Positions 43,507 to 56,150 of a stretch of DNA of 64,000 nucleotides are shown one piece after another. The DNA lies in contig JBNGIQ010007781.1 of assembly GCA_049999765.1 (NCBI GenBank), positions 1 to 64,000 of the forward strand, written 5' to 3'. This stretch comes from Phaeoceros laevis. Taxonomy: Eukaryota > Anthocerotophyta > Anthocerotopsida > Notothyladales. The notes beneath the pieces are model-generated. The model searched no databases. It saw nothing but the letters and a program-made list of their open reading frames with translations, and was not told the DNA's origin. The position numbers and the translations under genes are program-made. Positions within the stretch are counted from its first letter, which is position 1. Each line of letters starts with the position of its first letter.

Positions 43507-46500
43507 TTGGTATCAAAGGATTTGTCACTAATTTTCGTAGTCTATTGGAACATGAATGCATACAAGGAGGAGAAACTGCTCCCTCTCTTGTCGGATTATC
43601 CAACACATGACATTGTCATTTTATCCGAGACTAAGGAAACACTGGCCAACCAAATCCAGCAATTTGGAGATTATGTCTGTCTTCGAATGCTTTCTTTTGT
43701 TCCACCCCACATTATGCCTTCCCGTGCTACTACGTCTGGAGGGGTCACAGTGCTCTGCAAACCCCACATTGCTTCAAATATCCAGATCTGGCATCAAAAT
43801 CAGGATGCCCATTACTTGTGGCTCAAGATATCATCTCTGGATAGGACGCAAACCCTCATGTTGGCATGCTGCTATGTTCCTCCACAGTAGTACCTCATTC
43901 AAACATAAATCAGCAAATGATAAGGTATGTTATTAGACATTGAGCAAGACCTCTCTGATCTGGAAGCTCTAGGACTACATACAGCAGCATTTCTCTTAGG
44001 GGATTTTAACATCAGAGTGTCGGATAAGCAAGCATTCCCCTCTGAAGCAGCACATCCGGACTATATCACAGAGGGAGATTTGCCTAGGCATTCTCATGAC
44101 AAAGGCAACTCAGGTCACCGCACAACCTTGCTACTTCACATGCTAAGAAGAAGACAAATGATCATTGCAAACGGGATATCACAGTTTCCAGACTCTGTAG
44201 GCATCACATGCCGCAAGCTAACGCCAAGAAGCAGAGAAGGAAAAACGGTTCCCTTCGATCCCTCCTAAGGGAGAGTGCTGTGGATTTGTTGATGGCTCCC
44301 ATGTTGTCTTTACACTTCATACGTGAATTCCGAATTCTTCCTCAACGATATGCATCGGATCACATGCCGCTCTGGATTACATTTCAGCTTCCGCATATGG
44401 CTTTTCCTTAGTCACAGCAAAAGCAAGTGAAAAACGTAGCACACATTGTGAGGGCAGATGATCAGGAGGTTTTCAAAGAGTACATGGCCACTGCTTTACA
44501 GAATCTTCACAAAGGCAAGGCTGCCAGCAATCTCATGCTGAAGGTATCAGCATTACATCACGCCTTCATGGCTGGGATTCAAAAGCATGGCACCAAAGTA
44601 GTGCTCAACCGACATACCAAAGGGTACAAAGGGAAAATATGGCATGATAGCAAGTGTTAGGCGTTACAGCAGCAGTTACAGACCATGCTCAGTGAAGATT
44701 CCACTGGCTATGTTATGTGCAAGAGTGAGTACCGCACACTATCTAATTTATATTCCAATCTCAAGCGTGAGAAGCTTGGGAGTTATGAACAAAGGGTACA
44801 AACAAAGGCAATTGCAGACATTAAGCAAAATCCGAAGGCCTTTTTTGCTCTCATCAAGAACAAGAATAAGCCACCTCCTCAGATATCTCTTCAGGCATGG
44901 GAGGAGTACGGTAGGTCCCTGTTTCAGTCTTCATTACCCCTACATACTCAGATAGTTCAGTTGTTCCCTCAGCATCCAGCCACACCAGTGTTTACTGTAA
45001 AAAATGTGCGCCATGCCATCTCGCTTATGAAGACGGGTAAAGTTGCGGATAAGTGTGGCCTGAGGGCTGAGTATTTCAAACTCTTAGTGGACAGTAAATT
45101 CCCGGAAGTAGTAGCAAACATTTGCAATGAGGTCATTTCCAAGGGCCCATTCCCGATCTCATGGGGGGAGGCGGATTTGCATCCATTACACAAGGCAGGT
45201 CATCTCAATGATCCAGACAACTTCAGGTGTATTATGCTAAACTCCATGTTCTACAAGCTGTATGCATTAATGGTCCATGAACTGGTGAATCCCCATATGC
45301 TAAACATAGATCAGACCTTTCATGTTGGCTTTAGGAAAACTTATAGCTGTCTGCATCACTTATTCACGTTGAGGGCAATCATTGAACAGGCCAAAACTCA
45401 GGGGAAAAAAGTCTATGCTTTGTTTTGTAGATCTGCGAAAAGCATTTGACTCCATTCTCAGGGCTCAGCTTTGGCAGGCAATGGTTGACGCAGGGATACC
45501 TCTCAATCTGGTCAGAGCTATGCAGCTCATGTACCAACATTGTTCTATACAAGTCAGAACAGATCAGGGACGCTCTGCCCCATTTCAAAGCAATATGGGG
45601 GTGAGACAGGGTTGCCCGGAATCACCTACATCATTCGCATTGTATTTGCAGGAACTTCAGAAAAGGTTTCGTGAGGCCACTGACTTGGATGCACCAGATT
45701 TACTCGGTCTCACTATAGCCATGTTGCTATTCGCAAACGATATTGTTCTCATGTCACAATCACCTACTGGTTTGCAACGCCAACTTGACATCAGGACTAT
45801 GCACCTCTGCGAACAATTTCACCTGCAAGTTAACCTCAAGAAAATTGCTATTCTTGTATTCAATGATGCATCCACAAGTACTCAGCCAACCTTTTCTTGG
45901 GCAGCAGACGAGATTACAATGTCGCATTCATACAAGTATCTTGGAATGATGGTATTTGCAGCGAAAAGGTTACATGAAGCCCGGCACTCACGAATAGATG
46001 TTGCAACAGCCTCCTCATTCCTCATCACCTCAAAGGCACTTAATAAACACTTTCCGCATACAGTACCCATGATTACATTCTTCAGACAATGTGTATTGCC
46101 TCAACTTCTGTATGCTGCTCCAATCTGGGCGGTAGGGTGCTCTCAGGAAGCCTGGCAACAATTGGAAAGAGTACAGCGTCGCTTTTTCAAACGACACTTC
46201 AAGTTGCCTCAGGATACGTGCACTGCCACTCTTCAAGCGAAACTTGGAATTTGCTCAGTAGAGATCGAGACTTTAATAGTCACTGTGCAGTTAGAACTTG
46301 CAACAGCTTGCGGCCTTGCATCCTACTCGGCTCCTGAATATTGCACTGCAAGCTTTCTCCAAAATGGAAGATAGTAAGAACATGGGATGGTTGAAACAAT
46401 GGCACACATGGCTGGCAAAATGGGGTTTGCAAGATTATGCTTTGCACGAGCTCACTCCTAATCTTATTAGAAAGACATATTTTAAGCAAATCTGGAGTAC

Positions 46501-46957
46501 AGCACATGTCACGGAGAATCAGAAGGTATATGTCCTGCACAACGGCTTACGCTCTCTAGGCATCAAGCCATACCTGCAGCAGACTTTACCATTTTCGCAA
46601 GTCAAGGCTTTAATACAGATTCGTTTACAAGCCACGACTTGGTCAAGACAGCATACATGGAGGAAGAGAGACGGGACTCAACAACCACCCTGTCACCTAT
46701 GTCATGAGCCCGTACTAGATATCAAGGTTCACATGGTAATGGATTGCCCACTCACGGAAGTAGTCCGATGTAGACACGACGATGTCTTCAGTACAACAGA
46801 TACTTTGCAGCAAGTCTATCAACATAGCCCTCACCGACTTTGCTTCCTGGCCTATGATCTGTTGGATCATATCAATCGCACCGAGCCATTAGCAATTGAT
46901 GAAAGCAGTACCCCTCAGACATCAGACAACGCCTCTTCAGAGGGGGCTTCTGACTAG
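43507..46957 (+). pseudogene. LINE ORF2: endonuclease and reverse transcriptase (broken)
   Basis: Endonuclease motifs: VVYWNMNAYKEEKLLPLLSD, DIVILSETKE, SGGVTVL, LLGDFNIRV and a terminal YASDHMPLWI. Reverse transcriptase motifs: VDLRKAFDSILRAQLW, NMGVRQGCPESPTSFALYLQ and LLFANDIVLMSQSP. The catalytic pair is FAND instead of FADD (AAC at about 45736), which should inactivate polymerisation. C-terminal domain: LPQLLYAAPIWAVGC, LERVQRRFFKRHFKLP, and C-x2-C-x8-H-x4-C in CHLCHEPVLDIKVHMVMDC near 46690. Frameshifts or stops occur near 43890, 44268, 44410, 44660, 45415 and 46340. Confidence 0.9.
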
Positions 46958-47110
46958 GACATGGACTCCTCAAGTGAGGATGATGACAAAACAGATCGCA
47001 TGTTTTCCATGCGTCCATCAATTTCTCAGACTTTTCATGTGACGCTCAGATGTCATGTTGTATCCAGTAGTCAATAGGCTAATTCCCACTGCTCTGTAAC
47101 GCTTTTTTTT

Positions 47111-47639
47111 CAGTATGTCCGTTCGGATTCCAACACAATTAATTTCTAACACTTTTATCAAGTTTCTCTCACATTTTGACTATCAAGTCGTAGACGAACG
47201 TCCTTCACATGCACAAAAATGATACCAAATGTAAGAAAACATCACCCCTATGGACTTCACTCTTCAAGTATTTTGTAGCGGAGGATGTTCACAGTTTTAG
47301 ATGTAGACACTAAGCTGCATTCAGATCCTTGAATGTAGTTGTTGTCCTTGTACATACCATCAGAAGGCAAACAAACGCAATGCTACCTGTAAATATCAGG
47401 CCTTCCCTCTCCATCCTTGCATACATACCAGCGCCTGGGGGCAGAGACCGTGCTCACCGTACTCATTATTCATGACAGTCCATCAGTGTTGGGAAGTCAA
47501 TGAGTTTTACTTGGCAACGGATGGTCATCGCCTAGTCAATCAACAAGGTGAGGCACGTTTTCTTCTAGATGATCCCCACATTCACGTGCTCGGCCTCGCA
47601 CTCATTTGAGACTTCAAGACCGCCCTTACTTGCATCCCT
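47111..47639. other. Spacer after the LINE
   Basis: No intact gene. The segment contains degenerate sequence with PPR-like composition towards its right end, too broken to claim. Confidence 0.4.
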
Positions 47640-48200
47640 TCACACATACCAGACTGTCAAACACTTTACGTTCATCATCTAATTGGCCATATTCTGCATA
47701 AATATGCATGACACAATTACCCAGAGTTATGTTCCCTTAAAGCAGTTCTCTTTTATGATCCATCTTTGCAGTTGCCTGCCCTGCTCTGCAACAACAATAC
47801 TTGTACAAAGCTTCAAGAAGCACACATCAAATTGCTAGCTGAACTTAGGTCTTCCTGCTCACCATTGCATACAATGCGGGCTTCAAACACTTCGAGTGCA
47901 TCCTCCAACAAGCCACACTTTGCATACATATTTCTGAGACGAGTACCCAGACAGGCGTTATATCAAACCCTTTTTCCACTATCTCTGAGTGCATCTGCCT
48001 GCCTTACTGACCAGAAGCAGCCCTTGCATCCATACTCGGCAGTCCCATTAACCATGGGAGTCCATGTTACCACGCCCCTTGTTGGCAGGCAGTTAAACAC
48101 ATACGAGACAAATGCCCAATCCTGCATCACCTCAAACCCTTTTTCATGATCTCTGCTACAAACCTCTGCTACTAGAAGATGGTACACCGGCAATTAGCAT
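47640..48200 (-). pseudogene. PPR protein pseudogene (third locus)
   Basis: Minus-strand frames give VFNCLPTRGVVTWTPMVNG (about 48110-48050), MYAKCGLLEDALEVFEAR (about 47930-47880) and GNCVMHIYAEYGQLDDERKV followed by FDSL (about 47735-47660). These are successive PPR motifs in correct order but in different frames with stops. It lies within the block that interrupts the tandem array, next to the LINE, and may have been inserted by LINE machinery, though no poly(A) tail was found. Confidence 0.75.
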
Positions 48201-48709
48201 CTCCATAAACAAACAACCGCCTTGTGATCTCCATTAAGCAGGTGCCCACCACTCCAACTTACAGCACACAACATTTCACACTCTTTGAATGCACTCCCTG
48301 CACTTCTACCAGCCACCAGAGCATGCACATGCTCTCAGAACCTATGCTTTGTGCCCATGCTGCCTAAACGGCTGTCACCACATTTTGCGCACACGACCAC
48401 CTAGTAGTCACAGCCGCGTCACAGTATGCCAATAGGCAAACCAGCCTCAGGCAAGGCCACTTGCAAGAACAATCAAGTCACGCAATATCGTTCGCATTCA
48501 TATTTATCACGTTCACCAGCAAAAGGCTCAGCCCTTCCTAATATTATAATAACACACATACTCAAAAACTCATACGAGATGCATCATGTACGCAGTTACC
48601 TTACTCAACATTCTTACACTTACATCTAAAATTAAATATATCATTGTCCACCAGTTTCAATTTCTAAAAGGAACATAATAATTCAAATGCTTAAGTTTTG
48701 AATTGTTCA
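48201..48709. other. No recognisable gene
   Basis: AT-rich towards the right. I see no coding motif or repeat of other window segments. Confidence 0.4.
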
Positions 48710-48945
48710 ATAAGATAATGATAAATTATACTTCTTGGGGGCATCGCAAGCCAACCATAGCTAAGCCATCTTTGCATCTTAGAGAATGATGGTGGATACC
48801 CTAGTTCAGCCTGAGAGTCGAGCACAATGGGAGATCGGCGGCATGCACTCAAGGATAAGACTTTGTTGTACCCGTTAGCCACCGGGTGCCCGCTTATGGG
48901 CAAGGGGAGGATCCTCATGGAATCGTTAACCTCCTCAAATACACA
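48710..48945 (+). repeat. SINE-like dispersed repeat with CA-repeat end, copy 2
   Basis: In plus orientation the blocks GCAAGCCAACC, CCTAGTTCAGCCTGAG, GTTGTACCCG, CCGGGTGCCCG and GGGCAAGGGGAGGATCC lead to GTTAACCTCCTCAAAT and then (AC)n. All match the inverse of 18094-18330. It abuts the microsatellite of array unit 3. Confidence 0.65.
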
Positions 48946-51290
48946 CACACACACACACACATACTGCGTTTGCAGTATGTATGTGTGTGATAGTGTTGTG
49001 AAATGTGTGCTTTTTTGAGCTTTTGAGCTTTGGTACTCAACGGAATTTGTTGACTACAAATGGGTTATAGCATTAATGATTTAGTGCTTGGTTATCTTAC
49101 CAGAATGGGGACCATCGGCCTGCCTCCCGTTATGCTGTACTATGGTAAGAAGTACCACGTTGATCATGGCCTTTTATGCTATGCAACGATGCTGAATACG
49201 GGTTTCCTGGGTACGCATATTATTTTACTATTCATATGCTATACAGGGTAGCCCGCCAGGCTGCGCTCTGGCGGTTGTAATGATAACTCTCTTTGTCTAA
49301 AAGCTATGACCAGTTGGACAGCTGGGCAGAACCCTAGAAGGCCACGTCACAATGGCTGCCAACATGATTGTTTGTAATCAAGGCAGGATGACAGACAGTC
49401 ATTTGTTTAACATTCCTCTACCCGCCCTTTCTAATCCTAGCCAACTTTGCATTTATTAAGATTGAGAAGCGTTAGCCTATTTAAGCAGCTCCCCTCTACC
49501 ACATTTCTCAGTATGCTCATTCCTCAGCTTCTCGCATTCCTAGCTCTCCACCGTACTTTGCTATCTTGCTCAGCCTCTTTTCATAAGGGCCTGCTGCCCT
49601 TCTCTGTGTCTACAGTTTCTATGAGCCCTGCCCTGCCTACCTGCCTCCCTGCCAAGTGCCCACCTGCCTCCCTGTTCTGTTGCCCACCTGCTTCCTTGCC
49701 AAGTCTTTTTTCTTCATAATTCTGTTGCCCACCTGCTGCTTTGCCAACTCTCTTTCATAATTCTGTTGCCCACCTGCTAGTTGGATTACCAGCTATCAAG
49801 CTCCCCTACACCCAGCTAGTCCCCTGTCTAAACTGCTCCTCTGCTAAGGTCCCTCTTGGGTCTCTTGCCCAGCTGCTCAGTTGTCCAACAATCCCTCGGT
49901 CATTCTGATCCTTTGCCCTGCTGCGCAGCTGCGCAGCTGCCCAGCTGCTCAGTTGCCCAGCTGCCCAGCTCCTGTGCCCTGCCGTTCCTTTGCCCTGCTG
50001 CTCATTTGCCCAGCTGCTCAGTTGCCCAGCATTCCTCGGTCATTCTGCTCTCTTGCCCTGCTGCTGGCCTCCCGACTAGTTGACTCACTGTACACGGTCT
50101 CTTCAGGAAGCTTTGAGCGAGAGCCGGACTGCAAAGATGTCGCAGCAGTCACAGGAGGTGGCGGGCTCGGTCTCTCACCCTTTGCCACATTCACTTTTTT
50201 CTGTGCTTGATAAAATCTCTGGATCAGTTGCAGCTGTCCTTGCCCAGATGTTGGTGCTTGAATATGGCTATTAGGCACCTGTCCCTGCCTTAGGTCTGCA
50301 ATAGGTGCATGTAAACACTAACATTCTTTGTCAATGAGAAGGTCTTGCACAGGTCACGATCAGGAAGGGTTTACCAAGAGTACTTCCAGAAACCCTTCGC
50401 GATGAGCCCACTTGGTACTGATGAGGAGTGGGGGAGACATGGCTCACCTCCATGTTCCTGACGTGACTCTGTAGGATTGGTGTTGATGGTTGGTTTACCC
50501 TCCGCACTGTCCTTTTGCAAAAGTAGTAGGCCACCAACAGCAGCCCTGTTGGAGACCAGCATGATAGCATTCTCAAGTATGATGACTTTATTTTGTTTAA
50601 AGCATTGATAAATTGACTGATACCTGTGCGCAACCTGTTCAGTTTTCAATGACACAAATCGAGGAGCTTTGCAAACTGTCTGTATTCAGAGTATTGCATT
50701 CGATATCATCAGAGGAGTGGCTGTCTAGCTCCCTGCGCATAAACAGTTACACATACGTTTTTAGGTTGTAGACGGAAAGAGATCTGCAAAATAGTGAAGT
50801 CATTGAGTTGCAAAAATCATGAGGCACGAATGCGTACGCTGTCCTTACGGTCTAAACGAGCGATCAGTCAGGTACTTAAGCCTACTGCCCAGGCTGGGCA
50901 TCTAGATTCGATTGCCAGATCGGCAAAAATCTTTTCCAAAAACAGTGGCCAGACCGGCAAAACCATATGTAGAATGTGGCCAGAAAGGCCTTAATGCCTG
51001 ACCGGCATTGACATACGAAGTGGATGGACATCACCTGTGTAGTGCTGGTGCATCTTTGCAGTCTAGATCCGATCAAAGAAAGTGACTGCTGTCTATTGAC
51101 ATGCTAGTGTGGGCACCGCAAGTGAAGTAACGACCTGTCTAGCTCATGTCCCGAGTCCTGAACCCTGGTCCGAGGCAGGTCCTGTCAAAGGGCAATATCA
51201 TAGTTTTCCTGTCAGACGATATGGTCTAATTGTATGTATGTATGAAAAAGCAAACACACACCCCCAGTGTTCCTGGGGTGTGAGTGTGTG
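48946..51290 (+). repeat. Array unit 3
   Basis: Begins with (AC)n and ATACTGCGTTTGCAGTATGT. A TATA-like CCTATTTAAGCAG at 49476 precedes a leader of CTGCC/GCCCAGCTGC repeats (49500-50060). An ATG at 50137 starts MSQQSQEVAGS. Block D is at about 50392, CTGCCCAGGCTGGGCA at 50887, and AAAGGGCAATATCATAG at 51187 before TATGTATGTATG and GTGTG tracts. Confidence 0.65.
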
Positions 51291-53830
51291 TCCTCTTTGA
51301 GGTATGAATGCCTTGTGCATTTTTTCAAAGATTGTGTTATGAAACGAATCGGGTTACCTACCTGTTTTTACGTTTGCTGACTACTTACTTGTTGCCAGCC
51401 ACGACTTGCTTTGAGTAAGCTGTCAACTCACGGCCCATGTAGAGTGCAACTTTTTTCAGATTCCATGCTGCTATCGTACATCATTTTTAGGATTTTACCA
51501 AAAATGGTATTCATGGTATTCGCCAGCTGTACAGGCACAATACATAACATGATGGCTATGAAGTGCGTTGGACCTAAAACGGCTAATGTTACGATGCCTT
51601 TAAGCTACTACAGTCCATACCATTTGATGGCTTAGAATTTCAAGAGCCAACTGCGTCATTACAACGGTATGACCTACCTTAAATACATTTTGTGGTTTTT
51701 TCGTTACACAGTACTAACGGGCCATGGTCCCGACTTCCTCGATTGTTGATTTTCTACTGGAAACTATGAGCAACATGGTACGCTTTCCGAATGCTGAGCA
51801 GCATGCTTGCATTTACGGCTTACTTGGCATGATGTGTTGACGCTACAGTCATCATCACGCAAATGCCTGCTGTATGTCAAAAAAATCGTCCAGTCAGCAT
51901 ATTGTATGGACTACACAGTTAATTTCTTACAATAGCATCTGGTTCCTATGATATCCAGTTGGCTCCTTGGCTTGGAACGTTCACGAGAAAACACACAGGT
52001 ATTATTACTCTTTGCTGGCTGTCATAAATGCCTTGTGCTATTTTACAGCTGATAATGCAGCTATGAGATTTTGTATCATGCTAAAAATGCTCATTCTTGC
52101 TCCATTATTGACTTGGCATCATGCCCATTGGCTGGCCATGCAGCCTGAGCTGTATGCAGGGCACTAGCCTCTTCACTCTAGCTTTTGAGGGCCCTACGTG
52201 GCTTTCCCACAGCTTGATGACTTGCTCACCTGGCCCTTCGAGGTGTTGGTCATAATTATGCTTACACTCTATCCAACCAGCAGGCCAAGTGTCTCTGTAA
52301 CACTGAGAATATAGAAGGCCTAAAAACAGCTGTTTTGGTTGGCGGGACGATTTGCATTCATGATTAGCGAGAATGGTTCCAAGCCACCACCCATAGCTCG
52401 ACTTCTTTCTAACACTTACCTCTCCCAGTATAAAGTCCTATCCAGAAAGCTTCCAGCCTCACTTCTATGCTCCAATCTCAGCTCCATGCTCCACCTTCCC
52501 AACCTTGCTCTCTGTTTTGCTTTGGTCTATTGCCTATACGATTCTCTTCCCCGCTGCACAAATACTCCCTTGCCCTGAGTCTTTGATAACGTTCTAGACC
52601 TGCCACATCAGTGCAGGTTAGACTCTCTGTGAGTAGTGATTTTTCAGCACTAGTCATCATGACCCAACAAGTGCTCTCCTTTGTACCTTGCTTTTTTTTT
52701 AATACAGTTCTGCTGCTATGGCTTCGTTCTTTGGCTGCCTCAATATCAGACTTGCAATGATTTGTTGCAAGGATCCTGCTGTACAGTAAGATTTGTTAGC
52801 TTGCTGTCACCAACTGGTCTCTAACATGTTAATATGTGCTGCAAGGACTGAACAATGACTACCATACCTGAATTCTTGTGCTGTTCAACACTTCTACAAC
52901 ACGTCTCATGGCTTTTTTGGACACAAGTTGTCCCTCAAAGCATGAGTTTGGCTCGGATCCTTGGCACATGTTGCCCTAGACTCCTGCCTCCATCGGTGTT
53001 AAATGTTGAACCTTGTTTGAAAGATTTTTTGGACGTACAAATTTCATGCAGGAGCCAGGTCTACCAACACAGCTGCTAGAAACCTGGTCAGTGATGGCCC
53101 TTTGGTACTGATGAAGGGGGGCTGGAGGTTTGCTCTCAAATGCCTGCTTGAGATCATGCTGCTGTCATGGAAGCTTGGTTAGCTTTTCCTTGCAGCCAGC
53201 CTTGTACATGTTGTTAGCTTTGATATTGTTTGCACTACGGCTGCTACTTTACACCAACTAGGCTTGGCCACACAGCAACTTGAATTGTTTCAAGTCCTGC
53301 TGTAGCCCTGATGCCTGACAAGTACACAAGATGGCTTATTCTCTCTACTCTTTTGGCTCTCAAAAGACGGTTCTTCAGTAAAAAAGCTCTTTTGAATGCT
53401 CAATTTGCGTACCCTGTTCATTTCCAGTCACTACTGCAAGTCACTACACTGTCCAGGACACAATATGTGTCCACTTCATGCCTGAGGCATTCATACCTAG
53501 CGGCTGTAGACCTTACACACAAGCCTGTTTGAATTGCCAGAAAGCAGGCCTTCGCCCTACGGCTAGCAAGAATGTTTTGTCGGCAATCACCTGCACATGA
53601 CAAGCATTCACTTATCAATGTTACTTGCTATACGAAGCAAAAAATGGTCTAAGTTGCCTTCCTGTGTCGGCCTTGAAACATCTTAGCATGCTTTCGCAAT
53701 GTCAGGACCCTTTCAATGGGCAATGTCGCATACTATACAGTAGTTTTAAAAGCTTATGTATGTATGTACCAGGAACACACACATACTAATTCCCGGGTGT
53801 GTGGGTGTGTGATATATTATGTGTCTATCA
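51291..53830 (+). repeat. Array unit 4
   Basis: A TATA-like AGTATAAAG at 52428 starts a short leader (GCTTCCAGCCTCACTTC). No MSQQ start is left. CAGGAGCCAGGTCTACCAA and block D (TTTGGTACTGATGAAGG) lie at 53048-53125. The unit ends GGGCAATGTCGC (53713) and TATGTATGTACC plus GT tract. Confidence 0.55.
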
Positions 53831-56024
53831 GATGCATCAAGAATGCTTCAGCTGATAAATACTTACAAGAGAGTATAGCTGCAAATGATTTGCAAGCCTT
53901 GGGAAATGTTTCTACAACATGGTTACGTAAGGGCATGCAGGCAGTCCACATGGACATACATAGACCAGTACATGACCTGGATACTTGCTGCCAACAGATA
54001 TAAGTAACTGAACAGGATAAGGAAGGGCTAGACCCATATTTATCTCGGCCATACGTTCAAGCTACTATCGTGAAAGGATGACAAACAGTAAAACCCGGTA
54101 CAATCAAAATCATGGCATGATAAGGTGCAGAATGCTAAAACAAGAGCTCATTTATGGCACATTGGGAGACGAGTCGAAAGAAGTGGACACCAACGCCAAA
54201 GGACAAGTTCTTTCAATGCTTTTGCGGCTGTTGATGACAGAAAAGGCTAACTGTCCTGATTTCTGCAGGATTTTGGCATCGCTAGCTGATATTAGCCGAT
54301 TCCTAGCAGGATCCTTTGCTGCACAGCTGTTCAAAGCAATAATGCGCAAACACAATCACGCTGGCAAAGCCTGAATGGCTAGACATGCCTCGGAAATACA
54401 TAATTACTGGCAGGATGGTATGTTACACCAACCGAGACCCTACAACACATTTGATTACCTAGAAGCTACTAGATAGTAGTCAGTTTCACTTTTTCAAGCG
54501 ATATTTTTTAAGCCTTGATTTGCAGCCACAAAATGAGTTCCCGCTATTGTGATCTCTTCCCTCAAGCTTTCCAGCACACAGTCCTCTTTCTAGCCGCCTC
54601 CACTGATAAATACCTTACCAGTGCATACATTTTTTCAGTCATCTCTTTCGTGAGCCAAGCTTTCTCGCTTTCTAGTCCTCATCACCACAATTTGGTTAGC
54701 TTGCGAGCTATAGTATTGCCATCACTTGTTTTGCTCATATGTCCTCCACCACTTGAGCTCCTGCTGAGCAGACCTCGTGCTGACTACCTCCTGTCCATCT
54801 CCAAGCGCCTGCAATCGCAGAGCTTTCCATTGGCCCTTTCCTTACATTGCAGTCCGGCCCTAACAAGCCAAAAGCCTCACATTCTCTGAAGAGCTAACAG
54901 TTTGACATCTTGCTCCATTCCCAGTCCCCTCATTCTTGCTCTACCAGCGTCTAGCAGTTGTGCTCCCAAACCAGTGTTTTTCCCTGCAGTACAATAACAC
55001 TTCATTGGAAAACTTGGGTAGCTGGGAGTTTGAGGTATTGATTGTCTAGGAGTCTGCAAGAGGGCAACTGCTTTAACGGGCAACGAGACTTGCTGGGTCC
55101 GAGAGTTTGTTACTGGGAATCATGTCGCAGCCAGAGCAGTTTGTAAGCAGTATCACAACCTATGTTTTACTTCATGTTCAACTTTTTCTGGATTGTTGCG
55201 AGCTTCCCAAGGCATGTTGAAGAGTGTATGCTGCTAACCCAAATGGATAGATGTAAGTCCATCACTTTTTGAAGTGCATAGACTGCTTAGTCTTGTCAAA
55301 ACACTTGCGCATGAAAATGTCTTGAACAGGAAGGTTATGAGCTCTTACAAGGTACGAATGTCTGAAGTCTGCTTGTGCTTTGGAGATGTTGTTGACTGGA
55401 ATGAGCGCCAACCTATCATATAGCATAGAGCAGGCAAGTAGAATGAATACTGATTGGATGGTTTGCAGACTAATCCATAACAAACTCGCACAAGAGCTTT
55501 GCAGGACCTAGGTCTGCCAATGGACCACTAGAAACCTGGGCCATGATGCTTCTTTGGCACTGATGAAGGAGAAGTGGAGGTCTGTACCTACCATACAGAT
55601 GCATGCTCTGCAAAATGGTTGACAAATGTGCAGAAAATGGTATTTTTCCGCATATTTTGTCCAACCTGTGCACTAAGTTTGCGTTGTAACTAGCATGACT
55701 TCATAAAACGATCACAGGGAAAGCTGCTGCAACACAGTTTGCAACCAGCTGCCCCTACTTGATCGAAGAGCAATGACAATACTTCTGCAGATTTCGTGAA
55801 TAGCACATGAAAACTTCAAGGATACACATCTCTCCAGATCTAGCCCAAGGGCCTTCACGCTTGGATATCAATTCAAAGGCATTCACCAAGGACCTATCGG
55901 AATCCCTGCACAAGGCAACAAGGACCTGTCAGCCTGCATGACCGTAGTTGGGACCTCGAAGGAGGCAATGTCACCACATCAATTTCATATACTTTCAAAA
56001 ATCAGTCAAAGTCATTTACTGGAA

Positions 56025-56057
<33 letters not shown>

Positions 56058-56150
56058 TTGAGGAGGTTAACAGTCCCATCAGGGTGTGTGTGTGTGTGTA
56101 TACTGGGAATACTGCGTTTGCAGTATGTATGTGTTGTGTGTTACAACATA
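53831..56150 (+). repeat. Array unit 5
   Basis: GAATGCTTCAGCTGATAA (53843) and GGGAGACGAGTCGAAAG (54165) match unit 1. The leader starts near 54526 and an ATG at 55121 begins MSQPEQF. GCTTTGCAGGACCTAGGTCT and block D are at 55495-55570. The unit ends GGAGGCAATGTCACCAC (55961) and a (GT)n tract that contains a 35-bp scrap of the SINE-like repeat (TTTGAGGAGGTTAACAGTCC, 56056). Confidence 0.65.

Larger units (their letters stand above)
41690..47110 (+). mobile_element. Non-LTR retrotransposon (LINE) with ORF1 and ORF2 remnants
   Basis: It comprises ORF1-like sequence (41749-43480), an apurinic-type endonuclease (43507-44430), reverse transcriptase (about 44690-46000) and a C-terminal domain with a CCHC-like knuckle (to 46957). 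The clade cannot be set from motifs alone. The ends are approximate: the left end lies in the unit-2 microsatellite and I see no poly(A) tail at the right. Confidence 0.88.
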
